Source: Victivallales bacterium
GTDB taxonomy: Bacteria; Verrucomicrobiota; Lentisphaeria; Victivallales; JAADHT01
Assembly (NCBI GenBank): GCA_016930955.1
Contig: JAFGFR010000209.1
Coordinates: forward strand, 1-7,836
Reading direction: 5' to 3'
DNA length: 7,836 nt
The notes under the pieces: model-generated
The model's database searches: none
Seen by the model: the letters and a program-made list of their open reading frames with translations, nothing else
Told to the model about the DNA's origin: nothing
Translations under genes and position numbers: made by a program
Shown here: piece by piece, positions 1 through 6,122 of the stretch
How the letters are laid out: every line of letters begins with the position of its first letter
Numbering within the stretch: position 1 is the first letter of the stretch

Positions 1-35
1 GAATCCTGGGAGTCACACTCCCGCTATTGACTAAG

Positions 36-184
36 GAGCCAATTTCAAAACTATCCGTGGCCGCGCGGCTCGCTATTTTTGCATGCGAGCTCACGCCTAT
101 GCGGGAGCGGGCATACCTGTCTGGTCTGTCCTCACCGTCTGCCGCGACTGCACCCCCAACGCGGTTCACGACTCGAATTTACTC
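36..184 (+). repeat. Dispersed palindromic-type repeat, copy A
   Basis: About 149 bp related to the reverse complement of 5912-6063 and to 2642-2738. It opens with GAGCCAATTTCAAAACT, one base from the core shared by the other copies. It then shares blocks such as CCGTGGCCG, GCGGGCATACCTG, CCGTCTGC and CCCAACGCGG with copy C in the same order. The right end (AATTTACTC) is a degraded version of the inverted terminal sequence AATTGGCTC. By eye there is a one-base insertion near 75-80 and a two-base insertion near 120-135 relative to copy C. The peptide frame of the element is therefore broken in the middle and restored afterwards, giving PSAATAPPTR here against PSAAPALPTR in copy C. It lies in the spacer after the radical SAM gene, with no gene of its own. 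The left end is clear; the right boundary is uncertain by about 15 bp. Confidence 0.75.
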
Positions 185-266
185 GTAATACGTTCTCGTC
201 GCCGCTCTCCTCAACCGATTGCCGGCGCCGCCCTTATTTCCCGGTGGGCTATTTCTTCTTGCGGGA

Positions 267-1646
267 TCAAGAAGCCTGAACTCGGCTCATAGGTATTCTT
301 TTGCTGTCCTTGACCATCATTTCCCACAGGTTTCCCCTGTATCCCATTGATCGGAGGATTCTGATGCCGTCGTCCATTGAGTTGGGTGGATAGACGCAAT
401 GTTTTATTTTCGAGAGAGTCTGGCCGAGGAAGTCCTCGAGCCACTTTTGTTCGAGCATTGGGGAGAAGTAATAGACCGGGGAAATCAGATCTGAATCTTT
501 TGTTATGATTTTCTCGGAAAGCGCCATGCGGTACAGCGGGGTGTTGGGGAGTATTCGGACACCTATAAAGACGAAGCACACGGACATATCGAGCTTGCGG
601 ATGTTCTCGACACCTTCTCTGGCTGTTTCCTTTGTCTCCCCGGGGCCGCCCATCATGAAGTAGTTGGCCACGGCGATGTTATGGCTGGCAAAGAGCGAGT
701 TGCATCGGAGAACCTGGTCGAAGGGGAAGTTTTTGCCCATGGCCTTGAGAGTGATGTCCGAGGTGGCATCTGGTCCAAGCTCGACGGAGTGCAGCCCGCA
801 GTCGGCGAGCCTTTTAACGATATTCCGGTTCAGACCCGGATGTGGCTGAAAGAATGCGGTCCATGGAATGCCGGGATTGTTTTTCCCGAGGTGCTCGACG
901 AGCTCCATGTAGCGGCCTTCGCTGTCGTTGAAGACTGAGTCTGTGAAGAATATGAAGTCCGCGTTGTGCCTCTGCTTCAGCCGGGTCATGTCGGCGACTA
1001 CATCCTCGGGGTCTCTTGTCCTGATTGTTCTTCCCTCGATGTGGGGGTATGTGCAGTACACACATTTGTTAGGGCAGCCCCTTTTTGTCTGTATGGGGAG
1101 GATGGAGCCCTGCTGGGAGTAGAATTCTGTGATTTCAGTGGCGTATGAGTCACCCCTGATGAGGTTTCCGGTGAGTTTTTGCGATGCATGGAGGATTTTT
1201 CCCGGCGGGTCGAGGCCTTGCTGAAGCATTGAGACCAGTTTTGGGAAAGCCTCCTCGCCCTCGCCGGCGATACCGTAGTCGGCACCCGTGAGATCGAGAA
1301 TCTGCTCGGGCATGATTGAGAATGCCGACCCGCCGAGCACCACGGGAATTCCCGGACATATGCTGCGTATGACCTCGACGAGCTTGCAGGGGGCATCGAG
1401 GAAAGTCTCCTGCTCGAGCAAGTTCACGTTGTCAATGTTTCTGATGGAGATGCCCGCCAGATCTGGTGAAAATTTGCGGATTTCGCAGGAGATTTTCTCG
1501 GCAGGAGTGTCCTTGAGTACCATCATGTCCATTATTTTCACTTCATGCCCGTGCTCTCTGAGCGCTGAGCAGATGATGGAGCAGCCCAGAGGATACGTGG
1601 GGTATGGCGAGCATGCGGTGTTGGAGGAGAACATGAGGATTTTCAT
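267..1646 (-). CDS. Cobalamin-binding-domain radical SAM protein
   Basis: This 459-residue protein has the two-domain layout of B12-dependent class B radical SAM enzymes. Residues 1-145 look like the Rossmann-type B12-binding domain: MKILMFSS start, YPLGCSIICSALREHGHEV, PDLAGISIRNIDN, VVLGGSAFS and GADYGIAGEGEEAFP. The DxHxxG cobalamin-ligand motif is not visible, which is common in this class. Residues 185-390 are the radical SAM core, with the 4Fe-4S cysteines C191, C195 and C198 in RGCPNKCVYC. Later core motifs are HSVELGPDA (about 286-294) and MMGGPGET (331-338). Family members do methyl transfers, ring rearrangements and other radical chemistry. The ISIRNIDN plus GGSAFS pattern recalls a subgroup linked to lipid biosynthesis, but I cannot assign a substrate. 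The protein has no signal peptide, so it is cytoplasmic. The ATG at 1646 has no obvious Shine-Dalgarno sequence and lies 40 bp after the ispD stop, suggesting co-transcription. Confidence 0.9.
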   Translation of the reverse strand: MKILMFSSNTACSPYPTYPLGCSIICSALREHGHEVKIMDMMVLKDTPAEKISCEIRKFSPDLAGISIRNIDNVNLLEQETFLDAPCKLVEVIRSICPGIPVVLGGSAFSIMPEQILDLTGADYGIAGEGEEAFPKLVSMLQQGLDPPGKILHASQKLTGNLIRGDSYATEITEFYSQQGSILPIQTKRGCPNKCVYCTYPHIEGRTIRTRDPEDVVADMTRLKQRHNADFIFFTDSVFNDSEGRYMELVEHLGKNNPGIPWTAFFQPHPGLNRNIVKRLADCGLHSVELGPDATSDITLKAMGKNFPFDQVLRCNSLFASHNIAVANYFMMGGPGETKETAREGVENIRKLDMSVCFVFIGVRILPNTPLYRMALSEKIITKDSDLISPVYYFSPMLEQKWLEDFLGQTLSKIKHCVYPPNSMDDGIRILRSMGYRGNLWEMMVKDSKRIPMSRVQAS

Positions 1647-1686
1647 GACAATGTCTGGGGATTCGTTTTTTTTGCCGGTTTAGGGC

Positions 1687-2370
1687 TTAGGGGAGATCCT
1701 CGGCGAAAGTGATTTTTCGGTTGTCAAGTCGGTGCTCGATGAGTTTTGGCTGGAGACCTGAATGCTCCATTATCCCTGCGTCGTCGCCGGCCTCGAACCC
1801 GTCCACACGGGCTTTTCTATAGGCATCGAGGAGTTCGTCCAGGCGGAATATCTGCGGGGTCTCGACAGTCCACAAACCTGAGCGGTCGAGCGTCTGGAGC
1901 ACGAGGTTGTCCGGGGAAGCCCGCTTGACCGTGTCTGTGATCCTTTTAGCCACCACAGCGCTTCCGTGCTCGCGTGCGGCCTGCAAAGCCTGCAGAAGAA
2001 GTTCGCGTGTCGCGAAAGGGCGTGCTGCGTCGTGCACCGCGACGAACTCGATTGCGGATTTTGACAGGGTGCTGATCCCGTTGAATACGGATTGCATTCT
2101 GGTGTCGCCGCCATTAGTGAAGGTGATCTTCGTTTCAGGCAGGTGCTGGTCTGCGAGGCGGCGGAAGTCTTCAGCCACAGCCTGCCTGACCACCAGCACG
2201 AGATTCCCTGGGGCGCATAGGCCGGAGAAGTTCCTCAAGGCATGCACGAACACGGGCACACCGTCGATCGGCATGAGAAGCTTGGACACTGCGCCATTGA
2301 ATCTTGTCCCGCAACCGGCGGCAACGACAACTATGCCGAGATCATCGACTCTCTTATGCGGATCTGTCAT
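1687..2370 (-). CDS. ispD: 2-C-methyl-D-erythritol 4-phosphate cytidylyltransferase
   Basis: IspD joins CTP and 2-C-methyl-D-erythritol 4-phosphate to give CDP-methylerythritol and pyrophosphate, the third step of the MEP route to isoprenoids, in the cytoplasm. From the ATG at 2370 the protein is 227 residues, normal for the family. The nucleotide-binding signature AAGCGTRF is at 17-24 with the following lysine K30. GGDTRMQSVFNG (87-98), VHDAARPF (112-119), ITDTVKR (144-150), VETPQIF (169-175), GDDAGIMEHSG (195-205) and the closing KITFAEDL complete the expected motif order. A GTG at 2385 would add five residues. I prefer the ATG because AAGG lies 8 bases upstream of it and the added residues are not typical. 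Neither ispF nor another MEP gene is adjacent. The next gene downstream is the radical SAM protein, 40 bp away. Confidence 0.95.
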   Translation of the reverse strand: MTDPHKRVDDLGIVVVAAGCGTRFNGAVSKLLMPIDGVPVFVHALRNFSGLCAPGNLVLVVRQAVAEDFRRLADQHLPETKITFTNGGDTRMQSVFNGISTLSKSAIEFVAVHDAARPFATRELLLQALQAAREHGSAVVAKRITDTVKRASPDNLVLQTLDRSGLWTVETPQIFRLDELLDAYRKARVDGFEAGDDAGIMEHSGLQPKLIEHRLDNRKITFAEDLP

Positions 2371-2385
2371 CTTGCCTGCCTTCAC

Positions 2386-2641
2386 CAGGGGCTTTTTAAC
2401 TGGCCCGTCACGCTTGTCTGCGAGTCATGCTGAAAAATTCGCACTTGACACTGCCAGCCGGAAAGCGCCGGGTCTGTTACAAAAATACTCCCGGCATTAA
2501 TGTTTTCAAGTCTTGCACAAGACTGCCGGCACCAAAAATGCAAGGCCATCAATTCAGTACATCCCGCGAAATCCTGCCCGCATGCGCCAGCAGGTTCGCC
2601 CGGTTCACAATAAGCCTCGTCGGGGTGTTTCCATACAAGAT
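2386..2641. other. Intergenic region upstream of ispD, no recognised gene
   Basis: Between ispD and repeat copy B I see no recognisable coding sequence or RNA gene. Frames stay open on both strands here (for example minus-strand 2382-2699 and plus-strand 2513-3013), but they run through repeat copy B or overlap a real gene and match no family I know. The region should hold the promoter of the ispD-radical SAM unit. It contains no strong hairpin followed by a T-run, so no terminator for the DUF4091 gene is evident. Confidence 0.5.
2482..2509 (-). promoter_or_regulatory. Possible sigma70-type promoter for ispD
   Basis: On the minus strand TTGAAA (2509-2504) is followed, after 16 bases, by TATTTT (2487-2482), a fair -35 and a weak -10 element. 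Transcription from it would leave an untranslated leader of roughly 100 bases before the ispD ATG. It is the best candidate seen in this AT-richer part of the spacer. Such matches occur by chance, and the promoter rules of this organism are unknown. Confidence 0.25.
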
Positions 2642-2738
2642 GAGCCAATTGCAAAACTACCCCTAACCGCGCGGCCTGCTGTTTTGGATGCGAAACCACG
2701 CCGATGCGGAAGCGGGCTCAAGATGATTAAATTGCCTC
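2642..2738 (+). repeat. Dispersed palindromic-type repeat, copy B (internally deleted)
   Basis: The left end GAGCCAATTGCAAAACT is identical to the left plus-strand end of copy C. The next about 60 bases follow the 5' half of copies A and C (ACCGCGCGG, then GGATGCGAAACCACG and GATGCGGAAGCGGGC). After position about 2717 similarity stops where the others continue with ATACCTG. It is followed shortly by AATTGCCTC (2730-2738), one base from the expected right terminus AATTGGCTC. I read this as a copy with about 55 bp lost from its middle. Alternatively it is a left half only, ending near 2717. Its plus-strand frame encodes EPIAKL, then DAKPRRCGSG, close to the peptide of copy C. The right end is 10 bp from the DUF4091 stop codon. 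Confidence 0.7.
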
Positions 2739-2748
2739 TATTAGCAAC

Positions 2749-5700
2749 TTACTTTCCGCGGTGTACTTCTCCGGGTATTCCCATCAAGGGTGGGCTCAGT
2801 TCCCACAGCACGGGATTCAGTTCCTCGACGGCGGCCGCCAGCTCACGCCTGCGCTTCATGAGAGTCTGCGGGTCATGCGTCCAGATTTCGGCGGATTTCA
2901 TGATTTCCGGATCCAGATCCAGCAGGTCCCGATATTTGCCGATCAGCGGGTTCTCGCCATCGAGCACCGCCAATCTGTCCAGTTGCTTGCGGAGCAGGGC
3001 AAGGTATTCGTAGTCCTCGAGACCGTCGCGCATTGCGCAGAGACGCAGGGAAGGCCACAGGGAACCATCCGGCGCCGGCCAGACATACATGCCGTTTCCC
3101 GTCTCGAATTTGGGCAGCTCGACATTGTGGAACTGCTTTTCTTCCGGGACTTTTTCCCCGTTCCAGATGCCATCCTTCAAAATGACACCGTCCCAGCCGT
3201 TTATGCAGAAATGGAATATCCCCTGCAGGTCCAGGTGCCAGCATGTCCAGGGCCCGATGCGTGTCTTGAGCATTGTCGAATCGGTCTGTCCGTCGAAAAC
3301 TTCTCCGCCTGTCACCGGGTCTCTTAGGCTGCCGCCGCAGGTATATACCCATGTCTCCTCGCCCATTTTGCGTCTTTCGCGGATCGCCGGCATTCCTTCT
3401 TTCACGGAATGCTTTATGTTGGGTCCCCAGCAGTTGGAATATCCGATTGTCCCGCGTCTGTCGTCAGGGCAGACTCCCCAGCTTGTGGACTTGATTCCCG
3501 GACAGAGTTCCCGTATGAGGACAGCCATCCGGCGATAGCGGTCGAAGCGTATAGGATCATTGGGCTCGTCTTCGTGTTCGCTGTAGACCATGTCGTCCCA
3601 GCCATGGTTCCGGATATTTTGCCAGAGAGCCTTCAGAAGTTCCCGATGCAGGTATGACCGTGCGGTGTCTTCATATTCAAGGATCCTGTCTTTCTTGTGG
3701 ACAGGATAGTCGCGGATTTCACCGGTGCTCCGGTCGAGTATCTTGAAATAAGGCCGGCCGAAGCCTCCGCACAAAGCCTGAACCCAGCCCATTATCGGGG
3801 ACATCTGGATGTTCCCGAGCCTGCAGCCGTAGCGGTAGCTGATTTCCAGATATTTGTTAAGTTCGGTGAAGTCAAAGCTCAGGCTGCCGTCCGGCTCCTC
3901 GATGATCAAGATTTTCCTTGGCGAAAAAGTCCAGTCGAATGGGAAACAGGGATGCCGGTATCTGGAGAGAAATCTTGCATGCTTCTCGAACTGTTCCAAC
4001 GGGACATCATTCTGCCTGTAGTAGTACATTGTGTTCAGAGGGTTATACCAGTTTTCCACACGGAGTGAACTTTTTTCCGGAATTGTGAAATCACGTACCA
4101 GCAAAGAGAATTTTACGGGAATTTTCCCGCCGTCCGCCAATGTGACATTGCAGATGCCCGAATATTTGCCGGCCATTGACTGCCCCGGAACATACACATC
4201 AACCCAGACAGGTCTTAACTCATTGGCCTCAAATCGGATAAGTTTACCCTCCATGATCGGATCCGGGTCGTAGGCATAACGGATTATACCATCGCCGGTT
4301 TTAGGGAGTTTACGCTTGACCATTCCGACTGCTCCCCAACGGATATTCTCCTTCGGGATTTTATTCTTCCCGTTCTCATGAACAAGGTCTTCAGACTCGA
4401 TGCGAATTCCCTCCATCGGCGAATCGCCTGCCTGGAGGACAATCTGGAATGACTCTGTCTCGTTCCGGGCAGCATCGAGTTCCGCAGTGCTTCGGGTAGA
4501 AAGAAAAGTGTCGTCTGGGCAGATTTTCTCGAAGGAGCTGACAACAGTCATTCCGAGAGGAGAGCCCGGCAATGCAGCCTGACCGTTCCGCCGCAGCATG
4601 GCCCTGCTCATGTCCCGGCGGAAAACCGCAGACTCCTCCTCTAGGAGAAGAACATCTTTTTCCAGTGCAATCCAGGCATCAGACGGCATGTCTTTCCTGG
4701 CATCGAAACGGGATCTGAGCGCAAGTTCCTTACCCATGATTTTTTTCTGAGCAGACGTGAGTGTGTCGCGGTCTGAATCAGGTAAAGATTTCAGGGAGGC
4801 GTCGAGGACTTCCATTTCCTTTCGGACGCGCCCAAGAATTTCATCAAGTCTGGGTGTTTCAAACGGCACGCTCCCCAGCGACAGAAGTTTTTCCCCCTCT
4901 CTCATTGTCAGCATAAGACGCAGCTCACCCCCCGTATCAACAAGATATGGAAGATTGAAAGGGCGGGTTCCGCCCGCAGGCACATCCAGCGTCTTATCCT
5001 GTAACGGGCGTGCAGGCTGCCCCGCCTGATTCAGTGTCAGATTCAGGGTCAGCTTTGCGGCCGTACCAGTTGGATTTTCCACGATCCCTTTGACTTCCGA
5101 AGGTCCGAGACGGGGCGGACTGATGTTTTCGACTTTCAATATCGGTGTCTTTTCATCTTTCAACCCGAGGAATTCGATATATCCGAAGCGTTTGCGGTCA
5201 TGGAAACCGTGAGTTTGCAACGACCATGTGCTCCATTCCGGCAGACGCTGCTCGCTGCGGCAGAAATTCACGCGCCAGATTTCTCCCGGAACAGGGGTCC
5301 CGCGATATTCTCTCTCATGCGTAATGGAATAGAATTTAATTGCGAATTCCGCAGTCCAGGAATTCCCCGAGTGCGCTGTCTTGACCTGCCAGTCGCCGGT
5401 ATAGCCCGAGGCATCCCACTTCAGTCCGGGGTGCGCCATGTCGAAACGCGTTCCCAGTGAGTTTATCGCAAACTGGAAATGATTCACCCCGTATGCATCG
5501 TCCGCCTGAGGCGGAAAAGGTTCCAGGAACACTTCAACAGAATCGTCGCCGAAAACATTTTCATCCTGCTTGTCCTGGGGTCTGATTGCGCGAATCTTAT
5601 CCATCTGGCTTTCATTGCATGTGAAGAAGACATATAGGTTTTCACAATCGTAGGTCACCCTGACTTCCGTCCCCTCCTTCGCCTCCTTGCCAGACTTAAA

Positions 5701-6066
5701 GACATGGAAAAGGTCAGTCTTTGCCGCATCCTTCCAGCATTCATCATCCATTTTCCCGTCAATTACCGGCGGAATTTTTGCGGCATAAACATCGAGTCGT
5801 TTCTGTTCCGGGGACGGTGCCTCGTCATCCGCATCAAGCAGACTCCCTGAAATCACGAGACTTACCATGACACCTGCGGCCGTCAAACATTTTCTGACCT
5901 TCCAACCCAAAGAGCCAATTGCAAAACTCCGTGTGAGCCGCGTTGGGAGCGCAGGCGCAGCAGACGGATCGGCGAAATGGCAGGTATGCCCGCTTAGGCA
6001 TCGCTGTGGCCTCGCATTCAAAATAGCATGCCGCACGGCCACGGGGAATTTTGCAATTGACTCCAT
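2749..6066 (-). CDS. Secreted DUF4091 glycoside-hydrolase-like protein with CBM9-like domain
   Basis: This 1105-residue protein is predicted to be exported and to act on carbohydrate; the substrate cannot be told. Residues 2-51 are encoded by repeat copy C. Residues 55-78 (KVRKC followed by LTAAGVMVSLVISGSLL) look like a signal peptide, now internal. Residues 90-300 form a CBM9-like beta-sandwich (IPPVIDGKMDDECWKDA, LYVFFTCNES, DDSVEVFLEP, HFQFAINSLG, WTAEFAIKF, WRVNFCR). Residues 310-400 look like a beta-rich linker and 405-495 a charged helical, possibly coiled segment. From about 505 to 1040 is the DUF4091-type region: a beta-sandwich part, then a likely TIM barrel. It includes SEHEDEPND (829-837), where E834 is a plausible acid, and the family's characteristic RDGLEDYEYLALL (1013-1025). 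The ATG at 6066 has AGGAG seven bases upstream. A TTG in codon 53 would give a conventional signal peptide but has no good ribosome site. The DUF4838-type gene ends 56 bp upstream. Confidence 0.88.
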   Translation of the reverse strand: MESIAKFPVAVRHAILNARPQRCLSGHTCHFADPSAAPALPTRLTRSFAIGSLGWKVRKCLTAAGVMVSLVISGSLLDADDEAPSPEQKRLDVYAAKIPPVIDGKMDDECWKDAAKTDLFHVFKSGKEAKEGTEVRVTYDCENLYVFFTCNESQMDKIRAIRPQDKQDENVFGDDSVEVFLEPFPPQADDAYGVNHFQFAINSLGTRFDMAHPGLKWDASGYTGDWQVKTAHSGNSWTAEFAIKFYSITHEREYRGTPVPGEIWRVNFCRSEQRLPEWSTWSLQTHGFHDRKRFGYIEFLGLKDEKTPILKVENISPPRLGPSEVKGIVENPTGTAAKLTLNLTLNQAGQPARPLQDKTLDVPAGGTRPFNLPYLVDTGGELRLMLTMREGEKLLSLGSVPFETPRLDEILGRVRKEMEVLDASLKSLPDSDRDTLTSAQKKIMGKELALRSRFDARKDMPSDAWIALEKDVLLLEEESAVFRRDMSRAMLRRNGQAALPGSPLGMTVVSSFEKICPDDTFLSTRSTAELDAARNETESFQIVLQAGDSPMEGIRIESEDLVHENGKNKIPKENIRWGAVGMVKRKLPKTGDGIIRYAYDPDPIMEGKLIRFEANELRPVWVDVYVPGQSMAGKYSGICNVTLADGGKIPVKFSLLVRDFTIPEKSSLRVENWYNPLNTMYYYRQNDVPLEQFEKHARFLSRYRHPCFPFDWTFSPRKILIIEEPDGSLSFDFTELNKYLEISYRYGCRLGNIQMSPIMGWVQALCGGFGRPYFKILDRSTGEIRDYPVHKKDRILEYEDTARSYLHRELLKALWQNIRNHGWDDMVYSEHEDEPNDPIRFDRYRRMAVLIRELCPGIKSTSWGVCPDDRRGTIGYSNCWGPNIKHSVKEGMPAIRERRKMGEETWVYTCGGSLRDPVTGGEVFDGQTDSTMLKTRIGPWTCWHLDLQGIFHFCINGWDGVILKDGIWNGEKVPEEKQFHNVELPKFETGNGMYVWPAPDGSLWPSLRLCAMRDGLEDYEYLALLRKQLDRLAVLDGENPLIGKYRDLLDLDPEIMKSAEIWTHDPQTLMKRRRELAAAVEELNPVLWELSPPLMGIPGEVHRGK
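5912..6063 (-). repeat. Dispersed palindromic-type repeat, copy C, inside the DUF4091 gene
   Basis: A 152 bp element with imperfect terminal inverted repeats. The plus-strand left end is GAGCCAATTGCAAAACTCC, and the minus-strand right end is GAGTCAATTGCAAAATTCC, differing at 2 of 19 positions. It starts immediately after the ATG of the DUF4091 gene and is translated in frame with no stop, giving residues 2-51 and part of 52 (ESIAKFPVAVRHAIL at the front, HFADPSAAPALPTR in the middle). The orientation of the coding frame matches copies A and B when those are read on the plus strand. No clear target-site duplication is visible: flanks are CCAACCCAAA on the left and CATAATACAA on the right. Confidence 0.82.
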
Positions 6067-6073
6067 AATACAA

Positions 6074-6078
6074 CTCCT
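6074..6078 (-). promoter_or_regulatory. Ribosome binding site of the DUF4091 gene
   Basis: AGGAG on the minus strand, seven bases before the ATG at 6066. It is the best Shine-Dalgarno sequence in the window and decides the start in favour of the codon that precedes repeat copy C. The element is therefore translated rather than lying in the leader. Confidence 0.75.
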
Positions 6079-6079
6079 G

Positions 6080-6094
6080 TTTCAATCATTGAAA
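6080..6094. promoter_or_regulatory. Perfect palindrome ahead of the DUF4091 ribosome binding site
   Basis: TTTCAATCATTGAAA has 7 bp arms around a single central base, and ends one base before the AGGAG. As DNA it has the size and symmetry of a dimeric regulator's operator. As RNA a 1-base loop is too small for the full hairpin, so a weak stem is the most it could form. It lies in the 56 bp spacer between two glycan-related genes. A TATTAT sequence (minus strand, 6100-6095) lies next to it, but no matching -35 element is seen. The function is inferred from position only. Confidence 0.3.
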
Positions 6095-6122
6095 TAATAT
6101 CGAAAAAACCACATTGAATACT

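Noticed and set aside
8..22. Hairpin GGGAGT, loop CAC, ACTCCC at the left edge
   Set aside because: A 6 bp stem with no T-run on either side; too weak to call a terminator.
255..274. 7 bp inverted repeat CTTCTTG/CAAGAAG at the end of the radical SAM gene
   Set aside because: It overlaps the stop codon, is AT-rich and has no following U-tract in the transcript, so it is not a convincing intrinsic terminator.
79..292. Two overlapping small plus-strand open frames (66 and 69 residues)
   Set aside because: Both are readings of repeat copy A and the sequence after it; the likeness to copy C shows they are element sequence rather than independent genes.
1663..1672. Run of eight T between ispD and the radical SAM gene
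   Set aside because: On the transcribed strand this is an A-run and no hairpin precedes it, so it does not act as a terminator for ispD.
1907..2500. 197-residue plus-strand open frame opposite ispD
   Set aside because: It lies antisense to an unmistakable ispD gene, has the arginine- and serine-rich composition of a shadow frame, and resembles no family I know.
2382..2699. 105-residue minus-strand open frame between ispD and the DUF4091 gene
   Set aside because: Its first part is the antisense of repeat copy B and its end overlaps the ispD start; no domain or ribosome site is recognisable.
2513..3013. 166-residue plus-strand open frame through copy B
   Set aside because: It includes the repeat peptide EPIAKL, then continues antisense into the 3' end of the DUF4091 gene. 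The open length is explained by the element plus a shadow frame.
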